Source of the DNA: Gemmataceae bacterium
GTDB lineage: Bacteria; Planctomycetota; Planctomycetia; Gemmatales; Gemmataceae
Direction of reading: 5' to 3'
Assembly: GCA_009691845.1 (NCBI GenBank)
Contig: SIAJ01000016.1
Location: 1-64,000, forward strand
Length of the DNA: 64,000 nt
The position numbers were made by a program, and so were the translations under genes. Below, piece after piece: positions 17,058-24,670 of this stretch; the first letter of the stretch is position 1; every line of letters starts with the position of its first letter. The notes below the pieces were generated by a model. It did no database searches. It saw nothing but the letters and a program-made list of their open reading frames with translations, and had not been told where the DNA came from.

Positions 17058-17635
17058 GTCTCGACTGGCGGCCGCCGACACTGGAGACGGAAAGGCTCAT
17101 CCTTCGGCCCGTGACGGAGGACGATGCCACGGGCGTTTTCCTCTACGCCTCAAACCCGAATCTCACGCGATTCACACTGTTTGAGACCCACCAAACCATT
17201 GAAGAGTCATTCTGGTTTGTAAAAACCTATGCTCACTCCCGTTATGCCAGCAATGAACCGGACCCGCTCGGAATCGTCATCAAGAGCGATCCGGTCGGCC
17301 TGATCGTCGGGGCTCTCGGGGCACACTGGGTTTCGCAGCCGAACGGCACGATGGAGATGGGCTACAGCATCGGGGAGCCATTTTGGGGACGCGGGTACAT
17401 CCCGGAGGCAGCGCGAGCTTTGATCGACTATCTGTTCGCCAACTACGCGGTCGAACGATTGCAGGCTCGGGTGTTTGTCGGAAACGATTCGAGCGATCGC
17501 GTGCTGAAAAAACTCGGGTTCACCAAGGAAGGGGTGCTACGCTCGGTCGTTTTCCGACGAGGTGCGTGGCTGGACCTCTCGATGTGGTCGTTATTGAGAT
17601 TCGAATGGCAATTGCGAGCGACATCAACCGTCTAG
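17054..17635 (+). CDS. RimJ/RimL-type GNAT acetyltransferase
   Basis: The 193 residues have the typical opening LETERLILRPVTEDDATGVF of the RimJ/RimL acetyltransferases. The family's MEMGYSIGEPFWGRGYIPEA strand and acetyl-CoA loop follow, then NDSSDRVLKKLGFTKEG. These enzymes acetylate ribosomal protein N-termini, antibiotics or small amines; the target here is unknown. The GTG start overlaps the stop of the PfkB gene, so translation is probably coupled. The 3' end overlaps the convergent ATP-grasp gene by four bases. Confidence 0.88.
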   Translation: MSLDWRPPTLETERLILRPVTEDDATGVFLYASNPNLTRFTLFETHQTIEESFWFVKTYAHSRYASNEPDPLGIVIKSDPVGLIVGALGAHWVSQPNGTMEMGYSIGEPFWGRGYIPEAARALIDYLFANYAVERLQARVFVGNDSSDRVLKKLGFTKEGVLRSVVFRRGAWLDLSMWSLLRFEWQLRATSTV

Positions 17636-18579
17636 CCGCGTCGTCCCGGCGCACCGGGAGAGCGCGAGACGCGGCCCTCAGGTGTAAACTCCAATGTCCC
17701 CTGATGCCATTCGAATTCTGGCACCGATTCGCCGCGCACCACTTTCAACATCGCTTCCGCCAGATTAAACTTTGCATGAACACGCAGCCCAACGTAGCTC
17801 GTCGTCAAGCGGGGATTGATCTCGATTACCCAGTCGCGGCCATCGTCACCGAGAACGACATCGACGCCGACGTACCCGCGCAGTCCGGGCACGGACTCGA
17901 TGGCCTGCGTCGCAATTGCGATGGCTCTTCCCGCGACTGTCGGTTCGATCGGCAGGCGACCGCCGAGGTATTGAAATCGGCCGTCATCGGAGAGTAGCTG
18001 CTGGCACGGGACAAGTGGCAAAACTGAGGAATCGCCAAGCAGAAAGGCGACACTGGCCGAATATCCTTCCACGTACTCTTGCGCGATCAGTTCTAGCTCT
18101 CCATGGTCGAGCCGAGTTGGGGAGAGAAAGATTCCTTGCGAACCTGCACCATCCCGTGGCTTGACGATCAGCCTTTTGCCGCCCGGCTCCTCGCCAAGTG
18201 GCCACGTTCGCGGTGTTGCCACGTCGGTTGATTCCCAATGTCGGGCAAGTGCAAGTTTGTCGGAAGTGAGGTGGATTGCTTCGGGAGAGGGCCCCAGAAG
18301 TTTGCCGCCGAGTCGAACGACCTCGCGGGCAAGGTACTCAAGGCAACTGCGCGTTTCGGGTGCGATAAGGAGGGTGAAGTCGGCCGACTGAACGTGGCGG
18401 CAGAACTCCGACGCTGTCGCGGAATCTTGAAGAACACAGACGCCTGGAATCGCCGCGAAGTCCGCGACGATCGCATCGCGCATCGCCCGGCCTTCAGCCA
18501 AGAGCGACGAGGCGATCGGCGATTGTGTCTCGTCGATCGCCCGGGCTGTGACATCTTCGTAGACGAAAACGGTCGTCAT
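17632..18579 (-). CDS. ATP-grasp ligase, possibly MfnD-like
   Basis: The 315-residue protein has an ATP-grasp core: KRLIVKPRDGAGSQGIF (nucleotide-binding Lys and loop), AQEYVEGYSASVAFLLGD and DWVIEINPRLTTSYVGLR (Mg-binding Glu and Asn). The N-terminus (MTTVFVYEDVTARAID) and length resemble ATP-grasp proteins found with tetrahydromethanopterin/methanofuran-dependent C1 genes, such as tyramine-glutamate ligase MfnD. Many Planctomycetes carry that pathway, but no other pathway gene is in this window, so the substrate is inferred. Its ATG overlaps the TGA of the TolC-like gene by four bases, an unusual coupling. Confidence 0.75.
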   Translation of the reverse strand: MTTVFVYEDVTARAIDETQSPIASSLLAEGRAMRDAIVADFAAIPGVCVLQDSATASEFCRHVQSADFTLLIAPETRSCLEYLAREVVRLGGKLLGPSPEAIHLTSDKLALARHWESTDVATPRTWPLGEEPGGKRLIVKPRDGAGSQGIFLSPTRLDHGELELIAQEYVEGYSASVAFLLGDSSVLPLVPCQQLLSDDGRFQYLGGRLPIEPTVAGRAIAIATQAIESVPGLRGYVGVDVVLGDDGRDWVIEINPRLTTSYVGLRVHAKFNLAEAMLKVVRGESVPEFEWHQGTLEFTPEGRVSRSPGAPGRRG

Positions 18580-21035
18580 TTCGGTCGGAAGTTCGATACG
18601 GGCTTCGAGGGCATGAAGGTTGGCTCGGTGGGGAGGGCCTTCGTGCCGTCATTTTGGTAGGCCGGTGGTATCTTAATGAATGCAGGCGGTGCCAAATCCC
18701 AGGCTCTCGGGCCAGTGGTGCCTGACAACGCGGGGCCAACGGAACTACCCTTCGAGACGGGCAGGCCTGGCATCGGCGCGGGCTCCGGTATCGGCGGCAA
18801 GGCCGGTCCGTTCTGAATCACGTTCGAGATCGGCAAGCCGGGCAACAGAGCCGGTTCAACTGTAGGCTTCTCGCCCGGAAACAGCGGCGTGGAATTCTTC
18901 CGTGCGGTCAGTGGGATCACGATCGGTTCCTTCGAGCCGGTCGGAGGAATCACTTTCGGATCATTCAGATCGCCCGGCGCTGCATACGCGTCCTTCGGGA
19001 TGGCCAATGCTTCCGGAGGCATCGGGCCATCAGCCACACCCGGAAGCGAAAGCACCGTTCCCATTTCCGGCAGTCCTTGCGGGACATTCGGACGTTCGCG
19101 CAGTTTCAAACTAGCGGTGCGTGCCGCGAAGTGATCGGCTGCTCGCTCCGCGATGGCCGCAGGCAACGGGCCATCCGAAATCGAGATGTTGTTGTACTGC
19201 ATGATCGTACCCTTCGCGAGTTGGAACCCCGCGATCGCAATGTTGTAACTGACGATCGCTTCCGACTCTTGCTGGATCGATTGGCTGAATCGCTGTTGAG
19301 CATCCAGCAGTTGAATCAGCGGATCCTTGCCGATTTTTACGCGTTCAAATTGTCCTTGCAGTTGCGTGCCCAACGCGACACGTTGGGCCTGTTGCAGAGC
19401 GATTGTCTCGTGGTAGGAAAAAATCTGTTGATAGAGACTCGTAAGAAACAACTCAGCCTTGCGCTCTTGATTCTTGAGCACCACATGACTGCGTGCGAGA
19501 TTCAACTGCGCAACCTTGAGTTGAGCGTGCGCATCGCGATTGCCAAGAGGCACATCCAAACGCACCCCGAGTTCCCAGTTGTTGAAGCGGTTGAGGGCCA
19601 GGCTGCCCAGAGCATTGCCAGGCACGTCGTTGATCTGACCCGTCGTGGGATCGAAAGTTGGCACCGGTCCAGGACCATCCAGACGATTACCGATGCCGTT
19701 AATGTTGTAGCTGGCGAAGAAGCGCAGGTCGGGGCGAACGTTATTCTGTTGCACCATCACATTCAATTGTTGCGTCCTCAACTCCTGTCGTGCCATCCGG
19801 AGTTCGGGCCGTCCATTCAAGCATTCCGCGAGCGAGGTGTTCCAGTCCGGCTTGTAAGGGGCGAGAATGGGAGTGTCGGTCGGCACAATGCGCTTGCCAT
19901 CCTCCACGGGCAGGCCAAGCAATCCACGCAACCGGCGCTCGCCCTCGAGAACGTTCTGCATCGCGGTGAGGTAGCCGAGCCGAGCTTGCTCGAATGATGC
20001 CCGGGCCTGGGCGACGCCCTGCTTGGTCTGCAACCCGGCTGCCTGCAACTGCTGAAGTTGTTCCCAGGTCACATAGGCCTGGCGCAGAGCCTGCTCACTG
20101 GCATACTTGGCATAGTACCGGCCATAGAGGCTCCAGTAGGCCACCTCCACATTGAACACGGTAAAGTTGATTTCGCGCTCGAACGCGGCGTTGGCCTGAT
20201 CAGCGCGAAGCCGCGTGATCAGAATCCCCTCATTCCGTCCTCCGGTTGGCCGAAAGTTTTGCTGCGTGCTGCCCGGATGTTGCGGTAACAACTGGTTGAT
20301 GTCGACGCCGTAATCCTTCAGCAACGGCTGTTCGAAGCGCGCGGTTACGCTGGGCGTGTACGACGGGTTGATGACCGCGAAACCCGTGGGCACCGATCCG
20401 AGTTTGGTGTAATTGTTTTCGAAGGTGATGCTGCTGAGGCCGCCTGTCGGAAGCGGCTTGATGAGTCCCGCCGAGAAGGCCGCAAAATCGCCGTTGTTGA
20501 AGTTGTTGAAGATGTTGGCGACGGCCTGATCGCGTTTTTGCCAGGCCATGCTGGCGGTGAATCGCGTGTCAAATTTAGAGAGTGCCCCATCAATGTTGGC
20601 TGCGACAATGGCTGGATCGAGCGCGAAGGCCCGGATTGAATCGTCCCCGCCGACCCCTTGGCCGGTGAAGCCGATCAGGTCGTCGTTGTACGATGCGCTG
20701 AAGCCTTGATTGAAATTTTGAAATAGGAATGAACTTGCATTGCCTCGAGTACCGCGTTCGAGAGCAATCGCCATCGTTTCCTGAAGGGATATGTACCGAG
20801 GCTCGCGATTGGCATCAAGAACCGTTGGTGGAGACTTCTGATCAGAAACGTCCGGAGTCGCGACAATGTTCGGGTTGGTCGCGAGGTCGGCGGGCAAGCC
20901 AACCGTCGAGACAATATGCTGCGTTTCGGGAGTCATGAAGAGTGGCCGGGTACAACCGGACAGGCCCGCGACCCCAGCGGCCAGCAAGTTGCTCACGATC
21001 CATCGGTGCCAGCGGCTGCGATTCCAACGCGTCAT
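18576..21035 (-). CDS. TolC-family outer-membrane efflux lipoprotein
   Basis: The protein has 819 residues from the ATG at 21035, preceded by GGGGGACG. A lipobox LSGC follows the N-terminal helix (LLAAGVAGLSGC). Two outer-membrane efflux repeats cover about 70-640, with long coiled-coil helices (QAYVTWEQLQQLQAAGLQTK, QGQFERVKIGKDPLIQLLDA). TolC proteins form trimeric channels with an inner-membrane pump, but no pump or adaptor gene is next to it. The last ~170 residues are a Pro-rich extension with repeated PGLPISN/PGLPVSK/PSKPVSN words, which normal TolC proteins lack. It is translationally coupled to the ATP-grasp gene downstream. Confidence 0.85.
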   Translation of the reverse strand: MTRWNRSRWHRWIVSNLLAAGVAGLSGCTRPLFMTPETQHIVSTVGLPADLATNPNIVATPDVSDQKSPPTVLDANREPRYISLQETMAIALERGTRGNASSFLFQNFNQGFSASYNDDLIGFTGQGVGGDDSIRAFALDPAIVAANIDGALSKFDTRFTASMAWQKRDQAVANIFNNFNNGDFAAFSAGLIKPLPTGGLSSITFENNYTKLGSVPTGFAVINPSYTPSVTARFEQPLLKDYGVDINQLLPQHPGSTQQNFRPTGGRNEGILITRLRADQANAAFEREINFTVFNVEVAYWSLYGRYYAKYASEQALRQAYVTWEQLQQLQAAGLQTKQGVAQARASFEQARLGYLTAMQNVLEGERRLRGLLGLPVEDGKRIVPTDTPILAPYKPDWNTSLAECLNGRPELRMARQELRTQQLNVMVQQNNVRPDLRFFASYNINGIGNRLDGPGPVPTFDPTTGQINDVPGNALGSLALNRFNNWELGVRLDVPLGNRDAHAQLKVAQLNLARSHVVLKNQERKAELFLTSLYQQIFSYHETIALQQAQRVALGTQLQGQFERVKIGKDPLIQLLDAQQRFSQSIQQESEAIVSYNIAIAGFQLAKGTIMQYNNISISDGPLPAAIAERAADHFAARTASLKLRERPNVPQGLPEMGTVLSLPGVADGPMPPEALAIPKDAYAAPGDLNDPKVIPPTGSKEPIVIPLTARKNSTPLFPGEKPTVEPALLPGLPISNVIQNGPALPPIPEPAPMPGLPVSKGSSVGPALSGTTGPRAWDLAPPAFIKIPPAYQNDGTKALPTEPTFMPSKPVSNFRPK

Positions 21036-21603
21036 GATCGTCCCCCGTCGATCGCGGCATCGTGCCGCGTCGAGCGTAACCTGACCACTCTGGACCAGTT
21101 GGCAGTCTGCCAAAACCGAACCGTAGGGTCTTCGGGCCTCTCGTTCCGGCCGCAAGATGTGCGGTCGGCCCCCCGAGATCGCTCCGTTACGGTTGGCTTT
21201 AACTCAAGTCGGAAGCGATTGCAAGCCGAAGCGGGGCGAGTGTGAGGCTGTGATTTGGCGAGGAGATCGAAATAATTCCGAGTGCCGCTGGAGCGAAGCT
21301 AAGTTCCGATTATGACGGCACTTCTCGATGGTTCTTCCCTATCAATCGCACCGCCCGGAGATTGTTTCTTACGGCCGAATCGCGTAAACTATTGAAGTTG
21401 AAGGATCATGGAACCGGCGTTGCCCCGATTGACTCTTCGGCCCGTACAGGCCATTTTGCCTGATCTGGATTCGCCCGACCGAAACAGTTTCCCCGGACAG
21501 CCTCAACCGTCCTGTCCCCTCGTTTGACCCAAACGGAGACCTCATCGGTCCCGCTGGCGTGGCCGAGTGGGTGGGCGGATCACTATCGGAGGAGCGACCC
21601 CAC
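21036..21603. other. Divergent intergenic region
   Basis: This is 568 bases between two divergent genes. I see no gene. A possible plus-strand promoter is TTGTTT (21363-21368), a 16-base spacer and TAAACT (21385-21390). That would serve the DUF1573 gene, but the match is weak. Confidence 0.3.
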
Positions 21604-22653
21604 ATGCGACCACTCCCCCTTGGCCTCGCCCTACTATTCGGGATCTTTTCACAGCTCCCGACTGCCTCTGCTCAGGAGCCGATTCCCTGGGCGAACAAGT
21701 TCTTCACCGCCAAGGGCGAAGCCCCGCCGCCCGTGGTCCTGCACGACTTTGGGACCATGCCCAAGGGGACCGTAAAAACTTATCGCTTCAAGATGACCAA
21801 TATCTACGCTTTCCCCATGCAATTGCAGGAACCGAAAGCCACCTGTGGCTGCCTCTCGGTTCTTGAATACACGGGCCAAATGGGGCCCCGAGAAACTGGT
21901 CACATCGACATCAAAATTGATACCTCGCGGGTCGAGGGCTATAAGTCGGTTTCGCTAACCCTAAAGATCGAAGGACGTGATCCGAAAACCCGGGAGGCGT
22001 TTTGGTCATTTCCCAAGATCGAGATCCGTGCCGTGAGCCGGCCTGACATTGCGATCAATCCGGGTGCGATCGCATTCGGCGTCGTTCCGGCGGGTCAAAC
22101 CACAAACCAAGTCGTGAACATCGTTTACACAGGATCGCAGAAAAACTGGAATTTGACCGAAGTCGCCTCCAAGAACGAAGCCTTCGATGTAGCAATTCTT
22201 CCCATGCCCGCCCGAAGCGGTAAGTCCTTTCAAATCACCGCGACCCTCAAGAAGACTGCGGCCAGCGGACAGTTCGACGAGCAGATCCTCCTCAAGACGA
22301 ACGATCTGGCCGCCCCGACACTGTCGCTCTCAGCAACGGGAACGGTGCAGCCGCCCTTGAGCTTGGTCGGTGGCGACCGGATGAAAATGGGTGGCGTCGA
22401 GGTGGGCAAAAAGCTGGAGCAGAACGTGATCGTTCGCTCGGACAAGCCTTTCAAACTTGCCGCAGTGGACGGCCAAGGCGACGGTGTGACGGTCGCGATT
22501 CTCAAGCAGCTTCCGGCCGCCAAATCGCAGGTTTTCACCGTGACCTTTGCTCCCGGAAAGGTCGGCCCACTCAAGAAAGTGCTCAAGATCAAGACCGATT
22601 TGGGTGAGTCCATCGACCTCACCGTGGAAGGAATCGGAACCGAGCCGCAGTAG
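21604..22653 (+). CDS. Exported DUF1573 protein
   Basis: The protein has 349 residues from the ATG at 21604, which has GGAGGAG upstream and begins a signal peptide (LPLGLALLFGIFSQLPTASA). A DUF1573 immunoglobulin-like domain follows at ~35-140 (VLHDFGTMPKGTVKTYRFKM, then ATCGCLSVLEY with its conserved Cys pair). Further beta-sandwich repeats (INPGAIAFGVVPAGQTTNQV, GGVEVGKKLEQNVIVRSD) run to the end. DUF1573 proteins are abundant exported proteins of Planctomycetes and Bacteroidetes with unknown role. A BFD-type ferredoxin gene follows 13 bases after its stop. Confidence 0.88.
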   Translation: MRPLPLGLALLFGIFSQLPTASAQEPIPWANKFFTAKGEAPPPVVLHDFGTMPKGTVKTYRFKMTNIYAFPMQLQEPKATCGCLSVLEYTGQMGPRETGHIDIKIDTSRVEGYKSVSLTLKIEGRDPKTREAFWSFPKIEIRAVSRPDIAINPGAIAFGVVPAGQTTNQVVNIVYTGSQKNWNLTEVASKNEAFDVAILPMPARSGKSFQITATLKKTAASGQFDEQILLKTNDLAAPTLSLSATGTVQPPLSLVGGDRMKMGGVEVGKKLEQNVIVRSDKPFKLAAVDGQGDGVTVAILKQLPAAKSQVFTVTFAPGKVGPLKKVLKIKTDLGESIDLTVEGIGTEPQ

Positions 22654-22666
22654 GCTCGATGCTGCC

Positions 22667-22954
22667 ATGCAACTCGACGACCACGTCTGTCTTTGCTTTC
22701 ACGTCTCACGGCGGAAGGTCGAGAATTTCGTTCGCCTGTCCCAGCCTCGCGTGCCAAGCCAGATTTCCCAATGCGGTGGCGCCGGCACTGGTTGCGGCTG
22801 GTGCATCCCCTTTCTCCGGCAAATATTCAATCGAGCCGTTCAGGGCGGGCTGATCGAATTGGAAACTCTCACGGCCGAGGAATACGAGCAACGCCGCAAG
22901 GGCTACATCCGAGAAGGAAAAGGGACTCCGCCGCCCGCAGCAGAGCCGGGTTGA
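22667..22954 (+). CDS. BFD-type [2Fe-2S] ferredoxin-like protein
   Basis: The protein has 95 residues from the ATG at 22667 (MQLDDHVCLCFHVSRRKV). Cys8 and Cys10 pair with a later CGGAGTGCGWC (Cys36, Cys43, Cys46), the C-x-C...C-x2-C pattern of the BFD-like [2Fe-2S] domain. Bacterioferritin-associated ferredoxin helps mobilise iron from bacterioferritin, and BFD domains also occur in other redox enzymes. No bacterioferritin gene is in the window. The C-terminus (ELETLTAEEYEQRRKGYIRE) is a short charged helix. The frame extends further 5' inside the DUF1573 gene, but that part has no homologous look. Confidence 0.8.
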   Translation: MQLDDHVCLCFHVSRRKVENFVRLSQPRVPSQISQCGGAGTGCGWCIPFLRQIFNRAVQGGLIELETLTAEEYEQRRKGYIREGKGTPPPAAEPG

Positions 22955-23328
22955 CCTACTGAGGCACATTCGGCTTCTTTGTCATGCTCTTTTGCTATTT
23001 GCTCTCCTCCGGTCAGGGAGCCTGGCTGCGAGTGCTCATTGGTCTCTCGCTCGGCTGCATTCCCCCGAACTTGTTTCTCTATGGATGTCGGTGACGATGG
23101 CGTGATCGGCAGCGATCCCGGCCACGCTGGTCACAAATACGAATCCCTCGGAGCCGATCTCATCTTGCCGTGATCGTGGCGAACTCCACGCGGGAGGATG
23201 AGCCAGCAGAATTCGCGTACACGGACCCGGGAATAAAAGTTTCCGAATCGCCTTCACCGGAAGCTGGTCCTACAACAAGCTCACGTCGAACGTAGGGTAT
23301 TTCTGTCCCGCGCCCTTCCGAAGCAAAT
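22955..23328. other. Intergenic stretch with no recognised gene
   Basis: This is 374 bases. A 36-codon frame at 22985 (MLFCYLLSSGQGAWLRVLIG) is hydrophobic but has no ribosome site and ends at a TGA. No frame continues sensibly past it. Confidence 0.4.
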
Positions 23329-24360
23329 ATGTCACGAAAACCAGTCGTCCTCATCACGGGCGCCAGCGGCGAGATCGGCCACGGGCTAATCGAAGCGTTG
23401 TCCAAAACTCCCGATCGTCCGGTCATTACTCTCGACCTGGCTCCGCTTGATCCAGGTTTGGCGGGACGCGTAAGGCAGCACTACGTGGGATCGATTCTCG
23501 ATCCGCAGTTGCTCGATCGCATCCTAGCCGAGTACGAGATCAACCTGATCTTTCACCTCGCAGCAGTATTGTCCACTCGCGGCGAATTCGCTCCGATGAC
23601 CGCCCACAAGGTCAATGTCGAGGGCACGCTGCAGATGCTTGAGTTCGCCCAAAAAGAAGGCGAATCGCACGGGCAGCCCGTGGTCTTCGTTTATCCGTCG
23701 TCGATCGCGGCCTACGGACTCCCGAATTTGAACGTGAAGCAACAAGCGGGCAAAGTGCGTGAGGAACAGTTCAACACACCCACGACGATGTACGGATGCA
23801 ACAAGCTATACGGGGAGTTGCTTGGCTCGTATTACGCGGGCCATTACAAACAACTCTCGATCCATCAGGTTCGCGGCAAGGTTGATTTTCGCGGACTGCG
23901 TTTTCCTGGGCTCATCTCAGCCATCACCGCACCGAGCGGTGGCACCTCGGACTACGCCCCGGAAATGATCCACGCTGCCGCCCAGGGCAAACCGTACGCC
24001 TGCTTCGTACGACCGGATACGCGGATTCCGTTCATGGCCATGCCGGATGCCGTCGATAGTCTGCTGCGTCTGGCGGAATGTCCCCACGAGCGATTGACGA
24101 GGACCGTGTATAATCTCGGTGCGTTCAGTCCCTCTGCTCAGGAGATTCACGACGAGGTGGCCAGCGCGTTTCCAGATGCCACGATTTCCTTCCAGGTCGA
24201 CGAACGCCGACAGGGAATCGTGGACACGTGGCCGGCCGATGTCGAGGATTCATCTGCAAGACGCGACTGGGGACATTCGCCCCGTTTCGGCTTCCGCGAG
24301 GCTTTTCGCGAGTATTTGATCCCGACGATCCGCGAGCGATACGCCGCACTCAAGTCTTAA
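23329..24360 (+). CDS. TDH-like NAD-dependent epimerase/dehydratase
   Basis: The protein has 343 residues with an N-terminal Rossmann glycine motif (VVLITGASGEIGHGL) and the extended-SDR catalytic YxxxK in TTMYGCNKLYGELL, with a preceding VFVYPSSIAAYGLP. The segment LRFPGLISAITAPSGGTSDY followed by CFVRPDTRIPFMAMPDA matches the short-chain L-threonine 3-dehydrogenase / UDP-galactose-epimerase-like subgroup. L-threonine dehydrogenase oxidises threonine to 2-amino-3-ketobutyrate with NAD+; a sugar-nucleotide epimerase is the alternative. It is followed 28 bases later by the FmdB-like gene on the same strand. Confidence 0.85.
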   Translation: MSRKPVVLITGASGEIGHGLIEALSKTPDRPVITLDLAPLDPGLAGRVRQHYVGSILDPQLLDRILAEYEINLIFHLAAVLSTRGEFAPMTAHKVNVEGTLQMLEFAQKEGESHGQPVVFVYPSSIAAYGLPNLNVKQQAGKVREEQFNTPTTMYGCNKLYGELLGSYYAGHYKQLSIHQVRGKVDFRGLRFPGLISAITAPSGGTSDYAPEMIHAAAQGKPYACFVRPDTRIPFMAMPDAVDSLLRLAECPHERLTRTVYNLGAFSPSAQEIHDEVASAFPDATISFQVDERRQGIVDTWPADVEDSSARRDWGHSPRFGFREAFREYLIPTIRERYAALKS

Positions 24361-24388
24361 GTTTTCCGACCGAGTTCCAGGAGTCCAA

Positions 24389-24667
24389 ATGCCGCTTTAT
24401 GTTTACCAAGTGATCGAGTCAGATGGCAGCGAGGGGGAGATCTTCGAAGTGATTCAGAAGATGGCCGACCCGGTTCTGACCGTGCATCCGGACTCCGGCA
24501 AGCCCGTGCAAAAGCTGCTGGCCGCACCGAACACGGTGACACGATTTGCAGCCGGAAACATGAGCAACGCGAATCTTGGGCGGCTAGGTTTCACCAAGTA
24601 CCAGAAGGCCGGTGATGGTCATTACGAGAAGACGGCAGGCTCGGGGCCGGATGTGATTAAACGATAG
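24389..24667 (+). CDS. FmdB-like protein lacking its zinc ribbon Cys
   Basis: The protein has 92 residues. The N-terminus MPLYVYQVIESDGSEGEIFE, followed by VIQKMADPVLTVHPDSGKPV, lines up with FmdB/putative regulatory zinc-ribbon proteins (normally CxxC...CxxC). Here all four Cys are replaced, by charged, polar or small residues. The C-terminal half (NANLGRLGFTKYQKAGDGHY) keeps the usual phasing. It therefore cannot bind zinc in the standard way. It lies 28 bases after the TDH-like gene, likely in one transcript. The fold is probably kept, but the function is unknown. Confidence 0.7.
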   Translation: MPLYVYQVIESDGSEGEIFEVIQKMADPVLTVHPDSGKPVQKLLAAPNTVTRFAAGNMSNANLGRLGFTKYQKAGDGHYEKTAGSGPDVIKR

Positions 24668-24670
24668 AGA

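Noticed and set aside
22985-23095. 36-residue hydrophobic peptide gene
   Set aside because: No ribosome site and no support for its coding nature.
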